Shown here one piece after another: positions 41,563-49,172 of a stretch of 64,000 nucleotides of DNA. Source of the DNA: Halobacillus hunanensis (GTDB taxonomy: Bacteria > Bacillota > Bacilli > Bacillales > Halobacillaceae); NCBI RefSeq assembly GCF_900166655.1, contig NZ_FVZB01000005.1, forward strand, positions 749,001 to 813,000. The letters run 5' to 3'. Position 1 is the first letter of the stretch. Every line of letters starts with the position of its first letter. The notes under the pieces are model-generated. The model was not told where the DNA came from. It saw only the letters and a list, made by a program, of their open reading frames with translations, and did not search any database. Position numbers and translations under genes: made by a program.

Positions 41563-42537
41563 GTGAAGGTTATTCAGTTTGAAGAATATGGAGGACCAGA
41601 AGCTTTACGCCCTGCAGAGAGAGAGAAGCCGAAACCAGAGGCAGGTGAAGTACTGATTGCAGTAACAGCGATCGGTGTGAACTATGCAGATATCGCAAGG
41701 AGGGAAGGGGCATACGTTGTCCCTACACCACTCCCCTTTATACCGGGCGCAGAAGTTGCGGGAATTATTGAAGAGATTGGGCAAGGTGTTGATGGCTATA
41801 AGGTCGGTGATCGGATTGTCACACTCATCGGGTCAGGTGGCTATTCAGAATATGTAGTAACGAAAGCAGCTGCGTTAATTCCTATACCTGAGGACTTAAC
41901 TGATGAAATTGCCGTCTCCCTACCGCTTCAAGGACTAACCGCTTATCATCTGTTAACCACCATGGGGCGTATAGAAAAAGGTGAAACAGTGCTCGTTCAT
42001 GCGGGAGCTGGGGGAGTTGGATCATTAGCCATTCAGCTTTCCAAGCACTTTGGTGCCGGAAAAATTATTGCGACAGCTAGTACAGAAGAAAAACGAACTG
42101 CAGCCCGTGATCTAGGGGCCGATCACACAGTGGATTACACTAAGGATGATTGGCGAGAAGAAGTTATGAGAGTAACAGAAGGAGAAGGGGTTGATATCGC
42201 CCTTGAAATGGTTGGAGGAGACATATTCCATGAAACCATCCGGTGTATGCGGTCATTTGGGCGAATTGTCGTGTATGGGGCTGCCAGTGGTCGACCAGCT
42301 GAGATGTATCCTTCAGGACTGATGAATCGTAATTTATCCATTATCGGTTTCTTTTTGCCTGAAATTATGAAGAAGCCGATTTTATTTGAGCAAAGTCTGC
42401 AGGAGCTGTTGAAGTTGGTCCAAAGTGGTAAGCTGAAATTGACAATTGGAGGAGTCTATCAGTTAAAAGATGCGGCACAAGTACATGAATCAATGCAAAC
42501 TAGAAAGACGAAAGGAAAACTGATTTTGAAGCCATAG
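41563..42537 (+). CDS. Zinc-independent NAD(P)H:quinone oxidoreductase (MDR family)
   Basis: A 324-residue medium-chain reductase without the zinc ligands of alcohol dehydrogenases. The NADPH site is VLVHAGAGGVGSLAIQLSKH (about residues 143-162), with the signature preceding it. It starts at GTG after AGGAGATGTACAC and closes the acyl-CoA cluster. It could reduce quinones or enoyl-type double bonds. The 351-base gap that follows holds the dispersed repeat and a terminator. Confidence 0.92.
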   Translation: MKVIQFEEYGGPEALRPAEREKPKPEAGEVLIAVTAIGVNYADIARREGAYVVPTPLPFIPGAEVAGIIEEIGQGVDGYKVGDRIVTLIGSGGYSEYVVTKAAALIPIPEDLTDEIAVSLPLQGLTAYHLLTTMGRIEKGETVLVHAGAGGVGSLAIQLSKHFGAGKIIATASTEEKRTAARDLGADHTVDYTKDDWREEVMRVTEGEGVDIALEMVGGDIFHETIRCMRSFGRIVVYGAASGRPAEMYPSGLMNRNLSIIGFFLPEIMKKPILFEQSLQELLKLVQSGKLKLTIGGVYQLKDAAQVHESMQTRKTKGKLILKP

Positions 42538-42661
42538 TTCCTCTATTGAATTTAAAACACCACCAATTTAAGTATATTTATGAACAAGGTTTCTTCGTTC
42601 AAAGCTTTATAACGTAACTAAACTTCTTAAAAATGAAAAGACGAACTATTTAAAGTTGAAC

Positions 42662-42828
42662 AGTATAAACGCAGATCATAAGCGTAGTCAAAATACGCAG
42701 ACTCCCTGTGAGAACAGCGCGAGTCGAAGATCCCGGAGGAAAAGCGTTCTTTGCTTGCCCACGGAAAGCGAAGTGTTTTGCCGAAGCTATGGGAGAAATC
42801 CTTTCTTGACACACAAATAATCCGAACT
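42662..42828 (+). repeat. Dispersed intergenic repeat, copy B
   Basis: Closely matches copy A (13659-13843) in the same order and orientation, lacking about 20 central bases. Its right end runs into the terminator CACAAATAATCCGAA, whereas in copy A the second arm has decayed. Confidence 0.8.
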
Positions 42829-42848
42829 AAATGTTCGGATTATTTGTG
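42812..42848. terminator. Bidirectional terminator between quinone reductase and glutamine synthetase
   Basis: CACAAATAATCCGAA pairs exactly with TTCGGATTATTTGTG over a six-base loop. It lies between two convergent genes. Confidence 0.85.
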
Positions 42849-42888
42849 CTTAATTCAGTCTTGTGCCAGCCTAAGACTGTGCTATAAA

Positions 42889-44199
42889 TTATTTATTCAT
42901 GTAATGATCAATTTCCCACTGACTGACTTGCAGAGAGTACGTGTTCCACTCTTGCTCCTTCTCTTCAAGGTAGATTTTTGAGGTATGGTCTCCTAACGCA
43001 TCCATCAAGACTTCATCATTCCTCAATGCTTTCAGAGCTTCTTTTAAATTCGTTGGTAAAGTTGGAACACTATTGTCAGTGACTTCATAAAGATTACGGG
43101 TTTCAGCTTCCCCCGCATCCAGTTCGTTGCGAATACCTTCAAGCCCTGCTTTGATTAGTACGGCTAGAGTGAGATAGGGGTTCGCTGTCGGGTCAGGGTT
43201 ACGAACCTCAAATCTCGTGCCTTTACCACGGGTCATAGGAACACGGATCATGCAGCTGCGGTTAGAGTGGGACCATGCCACACTAACTGGTGCTTCGTAA
43301 CCAGGAACGAGACGTTTATAAGAATTTACATTCGGATTGGTAATTGCAGCGATCCCATTAGCGTGGTGTAAGATTCCAGCCATAAAATGTTTCATTGTAG
43401 CCGAAAGTTCATCATCAGAATACTGATCATAAAAGGCACTATCGCCCTTAGTAAATAATGAAAGATGGCAGTGCATACCGGATCCGTTTTCTTTGGTAAT
43501 CGGTTTAGGCATAAAAGTCGCATGATACTCATGGTTAGAGGCGATGTCCTTTACTACGTTTTTAAAGGTTTGAATGTTATCAGCCGTTGTTAGCATATTG
43601 TCGAAACGGAAGTTAATTTCATGCTGACCCTGTGCAACTTCGTGGTGAGAGGCTTCCATCTCAAACCCGAAGTTCTTTAATGTACGGGCAATATCGCGGC
43701 GCACTTTGTCTCCTTTATCTTTAGGCGAGGCATCAAAGTATCCTGCCCGATCATTCATTTTTCGAATCGGATACCCTTCTTCATTTAACTTAAACAGAAA
43801 GAACTCTGGTTCAGGTCCTACATTTACTGTATAACCCAAATCCTTAGCTTCTTTCATGGCTCTCTTTAAAATATATCTTGGATCACCTTCGAATGGGTTG
43901 CCATCAGGTGTATAAATGTCACAAATAAAACGAGCAATACAATCTTCATCTACATTTTCAGGTAATACCTTAAATGTATCTAAATCTGGTACAAGATACA
44001 TATCACTTTCTTGAATTTCAGAAAAACCTGAAATAGAAGAGCTGTCAAACATAGCTTCATCATTTAATACGGCATCAATTTCTTCGACTGGCAGCTCCAC
44101 ATTCTTCGTTTCTCCTAACATATCGGTGAACTCCAGGCGAAGAAATTCTACTTTTTCATCTTTTACGATCTGTTTAATACTATCTTTCGAATAATTCAT
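42889..44199 (-). CDS. glnA: Glutamine synthetase, type I
   Basis: A 436-residue GSI that makes glutamine from glutamate, ammonia and ATP. Motifs: GPEPEFFLFK (about residues 126-135), ASHHEVAQGQHEINFRF (about 178-194), NGSGMHCHLSLF (about 233-244), NPNVNSYKRLVPGYEAPVSVAW (about 285-306). No glnR is adjacent, and in SSISGFSEIQESDMYL the Arg that mediates glutamine feedback in B. subtilis GlnA (SSIEGFVRIEESDMYL, Arg62) is Glu. This resembles the stand-alone, chloride-induced glnA2 of Halobacillus halophilus. A sigB-like promoter supports stress control. Confidence 0.94.
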   Translation of the reverse strand: MNYSKDSIKQIVKDEKVEFLRLEFTDMLGETKNVELPVEEIDAVLNDEAMFDSSSISGFSEIQESDMYLVPDLDTFKVLPENVDEDCIARFICDIYTPDGNPFEGDPRYILKRAMKEAKDLGYTVNVGPEPEFFLFKLNEEGYPIRKMNDRAGYFDASPKDKGDKVRRDIARTLKNFGFEMEASHHEVAQGQHEINFRFDNMLTTADNIQTFKNVVKDIASNHEYHATFMPKPITKENGSGMHCHLSLFTKGDSAFYDQYSDDELSATMKHFMAGILHHANGIAAITNPNVNSYKRLVPGYEAPVSVAWSHSNRSCMIRVPMTRGKGTRFEVRNPDPTANPYLTLAVLIKAGLEGIRNELDAGEAETRNLYEVTDNSVPTLPTNLKEALKALRNDEVLMDALGDHTSKIYLEEKEQEWNTYSLQVSQWEIDHYMNK

Positions 44200-44244
44200 G
44201 CATTTCCCCTCATCTTCAAAAATGTTTACGTCGTACCTAGGAAG

Positions 44245-44270
44245 ATTCCCATGAATACTTACTATTAAAC
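44245..44270 (-). promoter_or_regulatory. SigB-like promoter of glnA
   Basis: GTTTAA-N14-GGGAAT on the minus strand matches the recalled sigB consensus fully, 46 bases before the glnA start. Confidence 0.6.
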
Positions 44271-44324
44271 CTTGGAATATTATGGTGGAGTGAAGTTACT
44301 GAAGAGAGAAAATAGCATTACAAG

Positions 44325-44350
44325 GTTTAACCTTCAAATATATGCGGTAA
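44325..44350 (+). promoter_or_regulatory. SigB-like promoter of the DUF2188 gene
   Basis: GTTTAA-N14-CGGTAA, 35 bases before the start. B. subtilis YdaT, a relative of the product, is a sigB-controlled general stress protein as I recall. Confidence 0.5.
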
Positions 44351-44384
44351 TGAACAAATAAATCTAATCAAAAGGGGTGGGGCT

Positions 44385-44843
44385 ATGCCTTGGGATACAA
44401 AAGATTATCCAAGTTCATTTAAAAGTTTAGATACTGTGGTAAGAAAAAAAGCGATTGATATCGCAAATGCCATGATTGATGAAGGATATGATGAAGGGCG
44501 AGCCATTCCAATTGCGACAGAACAAGCCAAAGAATGGCATGAGAACGCTTCACAAGATGAGAAGCAACAGATGCGCAATAAAAGCGACAAAGAGTTGCGA
44601 AACCGGGAAAAAGATGATCAATCCTCCAGTCGCCCTGAGTTATTAGATAAAGGCGAGCATGTTGTGTCGCATGAGGATGGCTGGGCTGTTCAGGCCGAAG
44701 ATGCTAAACAGCCTTCTGATGTATTTGAAAATAAGCAGGATGCTGTGGAGCGAGCGAAGGAAGTAGCAAAAAATAAAGGAACCAGTGTGATCATTCATAA
44801 GCAGGATGGCAGTATCCAGGACCAGACCTCCTACAGCAATTAA
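44385..44843 (+). CDS. DUF2188 general-stress-type protein (YdaT-like)
   Basis: A 152-residue, very hydrophilic protein. Residues 1-70 are a conserved MPWDTKDYPSSFKSLD-type domain; a linker follows; residues about 88-146 are DUF2188 (VVSHEDGWAVQAEDAKQPSD, then NKGTSVIIHKQDGSIQDQTSY). The overall layout matches YdaT of B. subtilis. AAGGGGTGGGG precedes the ATG. It is divergent from glnA and both have sigB-like promoters. Confidence 0.85.
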   Translation: MPWDTKDYPSSFKSLDTVVRKKAIDIANAMIDEGYDEGRAIPIATEQAKEWHENASQDEKQQMRNKSDKELRNREKDDQSSSRPELLDKGEHVVSHEDGWAVQAEDAKQPSDVFENKQDAVERAKEVAKNKGTSVIIHKQDGSIQDQTSYSN

Positions 44844-44938
44844 ACAACCATTCAAGACCAGGAAATCTCGCAGCTTTGTTCTGTAACGTATAGAAAACAT
44901 GGTATGATAAAGGAAAGAAATAGCATGGAGGTTAAGAG

Positions 44939-45133
44939 ATGAATGGTCAACAACGCAAAGATATTAAACCTGGCTTAGAAGTCGATATTGTCTTAAAAAA
45001 AGACCAGCGTACTGGAAATTTAACACGAGGGATAGTCAAAGATTTACTGACTAAATCACACAGTCATCCTCATGGTATAAAAGTTCGTTTGGAAGATGGT
45101 CAAGTAGGAAGAGTAAAGCAAATACACGGGTAA
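44939..45133 (+). CDS. ywbE: YwbE-family protein
   Basis: A 64-residue protein of the YwbE family (KDIKPGLEVDIVLKKDQRTG, GIVKDLLTKSHSHPHGIKVR). It is probably a small beta-barrel; function unknown. GGAGGTTAAG precedes the ATG. It lies 95 bases after the DUF2188 gene and is followed by a terminator. Confidence 0.88.
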   Translation: MNGQQRKDIKPGLEVDIVLKKDQRTGNLTRGIVKDLLTKSHSHPHGIKVRLEDGQVGRVKQIHG

Positions 45134-45137
45134 TTTT

Positions 45138-45186
45138 ATAAGCCCCGTACTCTGTCAATAAGCGTCAGAGTATGGGGCTTATTTTA
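45138..45186 (+). terminator. Terminator of ywbE
   Basis: TAAGCCCCGTACTCTG pairs with CAGAGTATGGGGCTTA followed by TTTTA. It overlaps the approach to the convergent gene ending at 45193 and probably serves both. Confidence 0.85.
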
Positions 45187-45192
45187 AATTGT

Positions 45193-45585
45193 TTACTGCT
45201 TAAATTTTATAAAATCAGGATATGGAACCTCCACAGTAAAAAAATCGCCATCTTCATCTTCGGTAGCAGCTATTATGGTATAGTTCTCACCGAAAATTCT
45301 TTCCATGGCATAATCTCCGCTCTCAAATGGTTGACCGAGGCTGAAGCCAGTATTTAAGATCGTATGACGTTTTTCCTCCGTAAGGTTAGCCATCTCTTTC
45401 ATTATGACCATTGGCCGGAAGGTGGTGATATTATGTTTGTCATTAATTTTATCCCAATCAATTTCAACAGTAACGAATTCAGAAGCTTTTCCTAACATTT
45501 CTTGAACTAACTCTTTAAGTTCGCGTAGATCTAATAAATATACCACGTCTTCAGGTGTGAGTTGATTTAGATAATGAGTAGGCAT
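45193..45585 (-). CDS. Hypothetical protein
   Basis: A 130-residue soluble acidic protein starting MPTHYLNQLTPEDVVYLLDL, with AAAGGAGAGAAG before the ATG. The N-terminal half looks helical; the C-terminal half is beta-rich (YTIIAATEDEDGDFFTVEVPYPDF). I do not recognise a family. A promoter-like TATAAC lies about 30 bases before the start, downstream of the candidate ncRNA terminator, suggesting independent expression. Confidence 0.75.
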   Translation of the reverse strand: MPTHYLNQLTPEDVVYLLDLRELKELVQEMLGKASEFVTVEIDWDKINDKHNITTFRPMVIMKEMANLTEEKRHTILNTGFSLGQPFESGDYAMERIFGENYTIIAATEDEDGDFFTVEVPYPDFIKFKQ

Positions 45586-45655
45586 TTTCTTCTCTCCTTT
45601 GCTTACTGATAAAGTTATAGTACCACATAGTCCATAAAAATAAGCTTATACATTG

Positions 45656-45988
45656 GAAAAAGCGGTCCAGACTGAAGTCTGAACCGCTTTATAAGTGAAA
45701 GAAAGCAACATGTTCAGCTTTCTCTCTTTGTATACATCGGACTAATGAATTTTAATTGTTCGTTGATCATCTTGCGTTTCCATTGCAAGTGGTTATGAAC
45801 CTATATTGCCGCGGTTCTTCTACAAGGTAGTTTTTATCAACTTAAACGACGCAATCCCTACCTCTATTGCATCCTTACAGCTCCGAAGCTGATCCAGTGT
45901 GATTAAGTCGTGATAAAACATAGCAGAATGCCAGTCTCATACACATCACTCTTTCATTGTTCCGAGTTACCTTTAGCGAAGGCACTAA
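45656..45988 (-). ncRNA. Candidate structured non-coding RNA, about 333 nt, unassigned
   Basis: The minus strand has a near-ideal sigA promoter, then 330 bases with no long reading frame, then a strong terminator (AAAGCGGTTCAGACT/AGTCTGGACCGCTTT with T run, 45690-45656). Inside are clear helices: CAGCTTCGGAGCTG (UUCG tetraloop), GATGCAAT…ATTGCGTC with GGTAG in its loop that can pair with CTACC 25 bases later (pseudoknot), and CTTGC…GCAAG. I find no match to 6S, RNase P, tmRNA, T-box, S-box, M-box or c-di-AMP motifs. One 23-codon frame is present but has no clear ribosome site. Confidence 0.6.
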
Positions 45989-45994
45989 TATAAT

Positions 45995-46023
45995 AGTATA
46001 GTTTGGTTTGTGTGATTTGTCAA
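45995..46023 (-). promoter_or_regulatory. SigA promoter of the candidate ncRNA
   Basis: TTGACA (46023-46018) and TATACT (46000-45995) with an exact 17-base spacer. Confidence 0.85.
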
Positions 46024-46055
46024 TATCGGCATTTAGAACAGCGGTTTTGATGATG

Positions 46056-47048
46056 CTATCCTAGTTTCACAATTGTGCGACCGCGTGTCTTCCCCTCTAG
46101 AATCTTTGTTAAAGTTTCAGGAACTTGTTCCAAAGAAATTACTTCTTTTATTCTATCGAATGAATCACTTATTTTCAGATCACCTGCCAGCCGGTTCCAT
46201 ACTTCTTTTCTCGTTTCCATCGGGCAGTAAACTGAATCCACTCCAAGAAGATTAATTCCTCTTAATATAAAAGGATAAACCTGTGTCGGAACATCTGTCC
46301 CAGCTGTAAGTCCACTTACAGCTGCTGCTCCGTTATAGTGAAGCTGAGAGAGAAGGGAGGCGAGCGGTTCACCGCCCACAGGGTCAACGGCTGCGACCCA
46401 GCGTTGTTTGCTCAGTGCTCTTAACTTCCCGTCATATACCTCTTCTCGTGAAACGACAGTGGCCGCTCCAAGCTCAAACAGGTAATCTTTATGTTCTATA
46501 CTGCCAGTGCTTGCCTCTACCTTATAGCCTCGTTTAGCGAGCATAGCTACAGCCATACTGCCTACGCCTCCAGTAGCCCCTGTAACGAGAACGGGTTCCT
46601 CGCCTGGAGCGAGGCCGTTTTTCTCTAATTTATGGATAGACAATGCAGCAGTAAAACCCGCAGTTCCATAAATCATTGCTTCTTCGAGGGTTAATTCATC
46701 TGGAAGTGGAATAACCCATTCCCCGGGGATAGAGGCGTATTCACTGTATCCGCCGTGGTGGGAAACGCCGATCTCATAACTTGTAGCTATGACAGCGTCT
46801 CCTTCGTTGAAACGGTCATCTTTTGAGTGAACAACAATTCCGGCTAAATCAATACCGGGAATAATAGGGTACTCTTTTACCATCGGGTTTCCTGGTGATG
46901 AGACCATTCCATCTTTGTAATTTACACTTGAATAATGAACTTTAATCAAAACCTCACTTGAGGGTAGAGTGTCAATAGAAATCGTCTTTATGCCTGCATT
47001 CGTCTTTCCATCTGACTGGTCAATATAAAAGGCTTTAAAATCAGTCAT
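46056..47048 (-). CDS. YhdH/YhfP-family quinone or acryloyl-CoA reductase
   Basis: A 330-residue zinc-free medium-chain reductase. The start region MTDFKAFYIDQ and the YKDGMVSSPGNPMVKEYPIIPGIDLAG block mark the YhdH/AcuI subgroup, whose characterised members reduce acryloyl-CoA with NADPH. The cofactor loop is VLVTGATGGVGSMAVAML (about residues 148-165). AAGGGAG is spaced for the ATG at 47048; an in-frame GTG at 47057 is too close. It lies directly upstream of the ncRNA promoter in the same orientation. Confidence 0.9.
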   Translation of the reverse strand: MTDFKAFYIDQSDGKTNAGIKTISIDTLPSSEVLIKVHYSSVNYKDGMVSSPGNPMVKEYPIIPGIDLAGIVVHSKDDRFNEGDAVIATSYEIGVSHHGGYSEYASIPGEWVIPLPDELTLEEAMIYGTAGFTAALSIHKLEKNGLAPGEEPVLVTGATGGVGSMAVAMLAKRGYKVEASTGSIEHKDYLFELGAATVVSREEVYDGKLRALSKQRWVAAVDPVGGEPLASLLSQLHYNGAAAVSGLTAGTDVPTQVYPFILRGINLLGVDSVYCPMETRKEVWNRLAGDLKISDSFDRIKEVISLEQVPETLTKILEGKTRGRTIVKLG

Positions 47049-47079
47049 ACGGGTCACTCCCTTGAATTACCAATATCGT

Positions 47080-47262
47080 TTATAAATCTTCATTATATCT
47101 TTCCTCAGAGGAAGAATTATTTTTGGAATGATCGCCGTGTTTTTCATCACGTTCATTCTGTTTGACTTCTTCTTCAGGAATGTCATCATCTATTAACTTA
47201 TCTTTCTTACGTTTCTCCTTAAAATCTTCTTTATCATAAGCTTTTTTATTATGTGCAGGCAT
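47080..47262 (-). CDS. Small, highly charged hydrophilic protein
   Basis: Sixty residues composed almost only of Lys, Glu, Asp, Asn, Ser and Arg (MPAHNKKAYDKEDFKEKRKK to the C-terminal EERYNEDL), predicted disordered. GGAGGTG precedes the ATG. Extreme hydrophilicity recalls hydrophilin-type stress proteins, but no family is recognised. A sigB-like promoter lies upstream. It is 31 bases before the reductase gene. Confidence 0.75.
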   Translation of the reverse strand: MPAHNKKAYDKEDFKEKRKKDKLIDDDIPEEEVKQNERDEKHGDHSKNNSSSEERYNEDL

Positions 47263-47286
47263 TTGCTACACCTCCATGTCAACTAT

Positions 47287-47313
47287 GTACCCTAATATTG
47301 CTTATGATTAAAC
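47287..47313 (-). promoter_or_regulatory. SigB-like promoter of the small hydrophilic protein
   Basis: GTTTAA-N15-GGGTAC on the minus strand, 25 bases before the start codon. Confidence 0.5.
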
Positions 47314-47322
47314 CACATATTA

Positions 47323-47363
47323 TAAAAAAAGATCGGCTGCTCTTGATCCCGAACAGTCGATCT
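47323..47363 (-). terminator. Terminator of the ion-channel-like gene
   Basis: AGATCGACTGTTC pairs with GAGCAGCCGATCT, then seven U residues on the minus strand. Confidence 0.85.
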
Positions 47364-47365
47364 GT

Positions 47366-48031
47366 TTATGACCCTTTCCTTAATTCTTCTGGGTCTTTTT
47401 TGTTGCTGAAACGATTTTTATATTTTTTTACAAAAGGGAGGCGTATTACGTAGTCAACAGCTGTACTAAGGATTAGTCCATGAATAATGACACCGACTAT
47501 TGTAACAATGACGATAATGACATGTCCCATTATCGTCTCTGGCTCAAACCCAGCTTTGCCGAAAAAGATAAGCGCGGTAAGAGTGCTTATGAATGCATCG
47601 GTATAGCTGGTCAGTTTATCCTCCATGATAGTCAATGGAATAATGAGAAATAAAATAAAGAGGGACGTGATGATTGCCACGGAAAAAAAACGCTGATTCT
47701 TTAGAAATCGTATAAATGGCTTTGTATAGTATTTTGTGATCGATTTAAGCCTGAATAAATGGAGGATTCGAGCTACCCTGGCAAATTGAAAAACTGCATC
47801 TAAAGGGATGGCAGCTATCACAATAAATGGATTCTTTTTAATGAATGACCATTTATGATCACTGGTAAAGAGCCTGTAGAGAAAATCGACGAAGAATATA
47901 CTCCACGTCACCCATACGATTAAACTGTCGTAAGGCGTTTGCTGCCAAATGGTTGAGACAGACAGTGTAGCAAGTAGTACCATGATAAGTTCATAAACGG
48001 TCTTGGTAAAATTATGTTTAGAATGCTTCAC
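47366..48031 (-). CDS. Voltage-gated ion-channel-like membrane protein with unusual pore
   Basis: A 221-residue, six-helix protein laid out like a VGIC subunit: S4-like FARVARILHLFRLKSITKYY with spaced positive residues (about residues 83-102), then S5, a pore loop and S6 (about 110-205). At the selectivity filter position, where K+ channels have TVGYG, it has TALIFFGKAGFEP. It may therefore conduct another ion or be a non-conducting homologue. The C-terminus is basic and cytoplasmic. Confidence 0.72.
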   Translation of the reverse strand: MKHSKHNFTKTVYELIMVLLATLSVSTIWQQTPYDSLIVWVTWSIFFVDFLYRLFTSDHKWSFIKKNPFIVIAAIPLDAVFQFARVARILHLFRLKSITKYYTKPFIRFLKNQRFFSVAIITSLFILFLIIPLTIMEDKLTSYTDAFISTLTALIFFGKAGFEPETIMGHVIIVIVTIVGVIIHGLILSTAVDYVIRLPFVKKYKNRFSNKKDPEELRKGS

Positions 48032-48077
48032 TGCTATGAATCTCCTTCCTATTAAGCATTATATCATGTTGAGTTTG

Positions 48078-48317
48078 TCACCACATCGTTTTAAATCTCA
48101 TGGCCATCTCCATTAATCGTGCATCCCTTCCTATTCTTCCGGGGTGATGCATCCATGGTCTGAGCCGCTCTAAAAACATTTTATCGCACATTCTTTTTGA
48201 ACCGAATTTTCGGTAGCAAGCGTCATGTTCCATACATAAAGCATCTAACTGATTTACAGGAGCCCCTGGGCCGCTGCACCATGGACCGCAATATCGATAA
48301 CCAGGGAAACAAGGCAT
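48078..48317 (-). CDS. Small phospholipase-A2-like protein
   Basis: A 79-residue protein with the PLA2 core: a calcium-loop-like YRYCGPWCSGPGAPVNQLD (about residues 7-25) and the catalytic LCMEHDACYRKFGSKRMCD, where His-Asp are adjacent. Five cysteines could form disulfides. No signal peptide. It is very short compared with secreted PLA2 enzymes (about 120 residues) and resembles small Bacillus PLA2-domain proteins. GGGGAG precedes the ATG. Substrate and role are unknown. Confidence 0.75.
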   Translation of the reverse strand: MPCFPGYRYCGPWCSGPGAPVNQLDALCMEHDACYRKFGSKRMCDKMFLERLRPWMHHPGRIGRDARLMEMAMRFKTMW

Positions 48318-48542
48318 TCTCCCCTCATCCTTTCATTATGTGATCTATTATTATATGTGGTGCAGCGGTGGATTGGTTAGTGGAGATGTCTAGTGGTTTG
48401 TTAAATAAATTACATGAATGTGTCACTCAGAGCAGTTATTAAATAGTGTTGAATGCCAAAGTGAAATGTTTTCTATAGTAATTGCCGTTATGGTATGATC
48501 ATAGTAATCAGGAATCATGTCGAATAAAGGAGTCGTTTATGT

Positions 48543-49118
48543 GTGAGGGGGCTATTTAATCGTGTCGTTTGGACCTTATTCTTTGGCGGAGTCACAGTTT
48601 CCCTTATATTTACGTTGATTGAATTTCAAGAACGAAATTCACATATATATCAAGTGAAAGATAAGAAAACACCTTCAGATTTACATCCAGCTGTAGAAGA
48701 AGGTAAACAGCACTTAGTCAATCAGGCAGCTGAACAAGGAATTGATGTTGTTATTACGGACGGACTGAGGACGAAACAGGAGCAAGAAGCTTTATATGCT
48801 CAAGGTCGTTCGAAGGAAGGAAGAATAGTAACGTATGCTTCGGGGGGCGAATCCTACCATAACTATGGTTTGGCTATTGATTTTGCGCTGCGTTCGGATA
48901 ACGGAAATGTTATTTGGGATCGAAGCTATGACGGGAATGATGATGGCCAGGCCGATTGGATGGAAGTAGTAGAGATCGCTAAAGGATTAGGATTCGAATG
49001 GGGTGGAGACTGGAAGTCATTTAAGGACTATCCCCACCTGCAAATGGATTTTGGCCTTAGTATTCGTGAATTGCAAAGAGGTCTGCGCCCAAAACCTAAA
49101 GCATTGGCAGAAGAGTAA
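48543..49118 (+). CDS. M15-family peptidoglycan endopeptidase (CwlK-like), membrane-anchored
   Basis: A 191-residue protein with an N-terminal membrane anchor (about residues 8-27) and an extracellular M15 peptidase domain. Zinc-binding residues are visible: GGESYHNYGLAIDFAL (His and Asp, about 101-116) and DYPHLQMDFG (His, about 162-171). Such enzymes cleave L-Ala-D-Glu bonds in wall peptides, as CwlK does. It starts at GTG after AAAGGAG; an ATG at 48539 leads to a short dead-end frame. Confidence 0.9.
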   Translation: MRGLFNRVVWTLFFGGVTVSLIFTLIEFQERNSHIYQVKDKKTPSDLHPAVEEGKQHLVNQAAEQGIDVVITDGLRTKQEQEALYAQGRSKEGRIVTYASGGESYHNYGLAIDFALRSDNGNVIWDRSYDGNDDGQADWMEVVEIAKGLGFEWGGDWKSFKDYPHLQMDFGLSIRELQRGLRPKPKALAEE

Positions 49119-49124
49119 TAAAAC

Positions 49125-49154
49125 ACCCCTCTAGTGAATATTCACTAGAGGGGT
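49125..49154. terminator. Perfect palindromic bidirectional terminator
   Basis: A 30-base perfect palindrome (arm ACCCCTCTAGTGAAT) between the convergent M15 peptidase and panE genes. Confidence 0.9.
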
Positions 49155-49172
49155 ACTTTATTCTTAAGTATC

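Noticed and set aside
45656..45988. T-box, 6S RNA, RNase P RNA or tmRNA assignment for the ncRNA
   Set aside because: No T-box TGGTACCGCG core, no GAGGAAAGTCC of RNase P, no tmRNA tag or tRNA-like ends, and no long closing helix as in 6S RNA.
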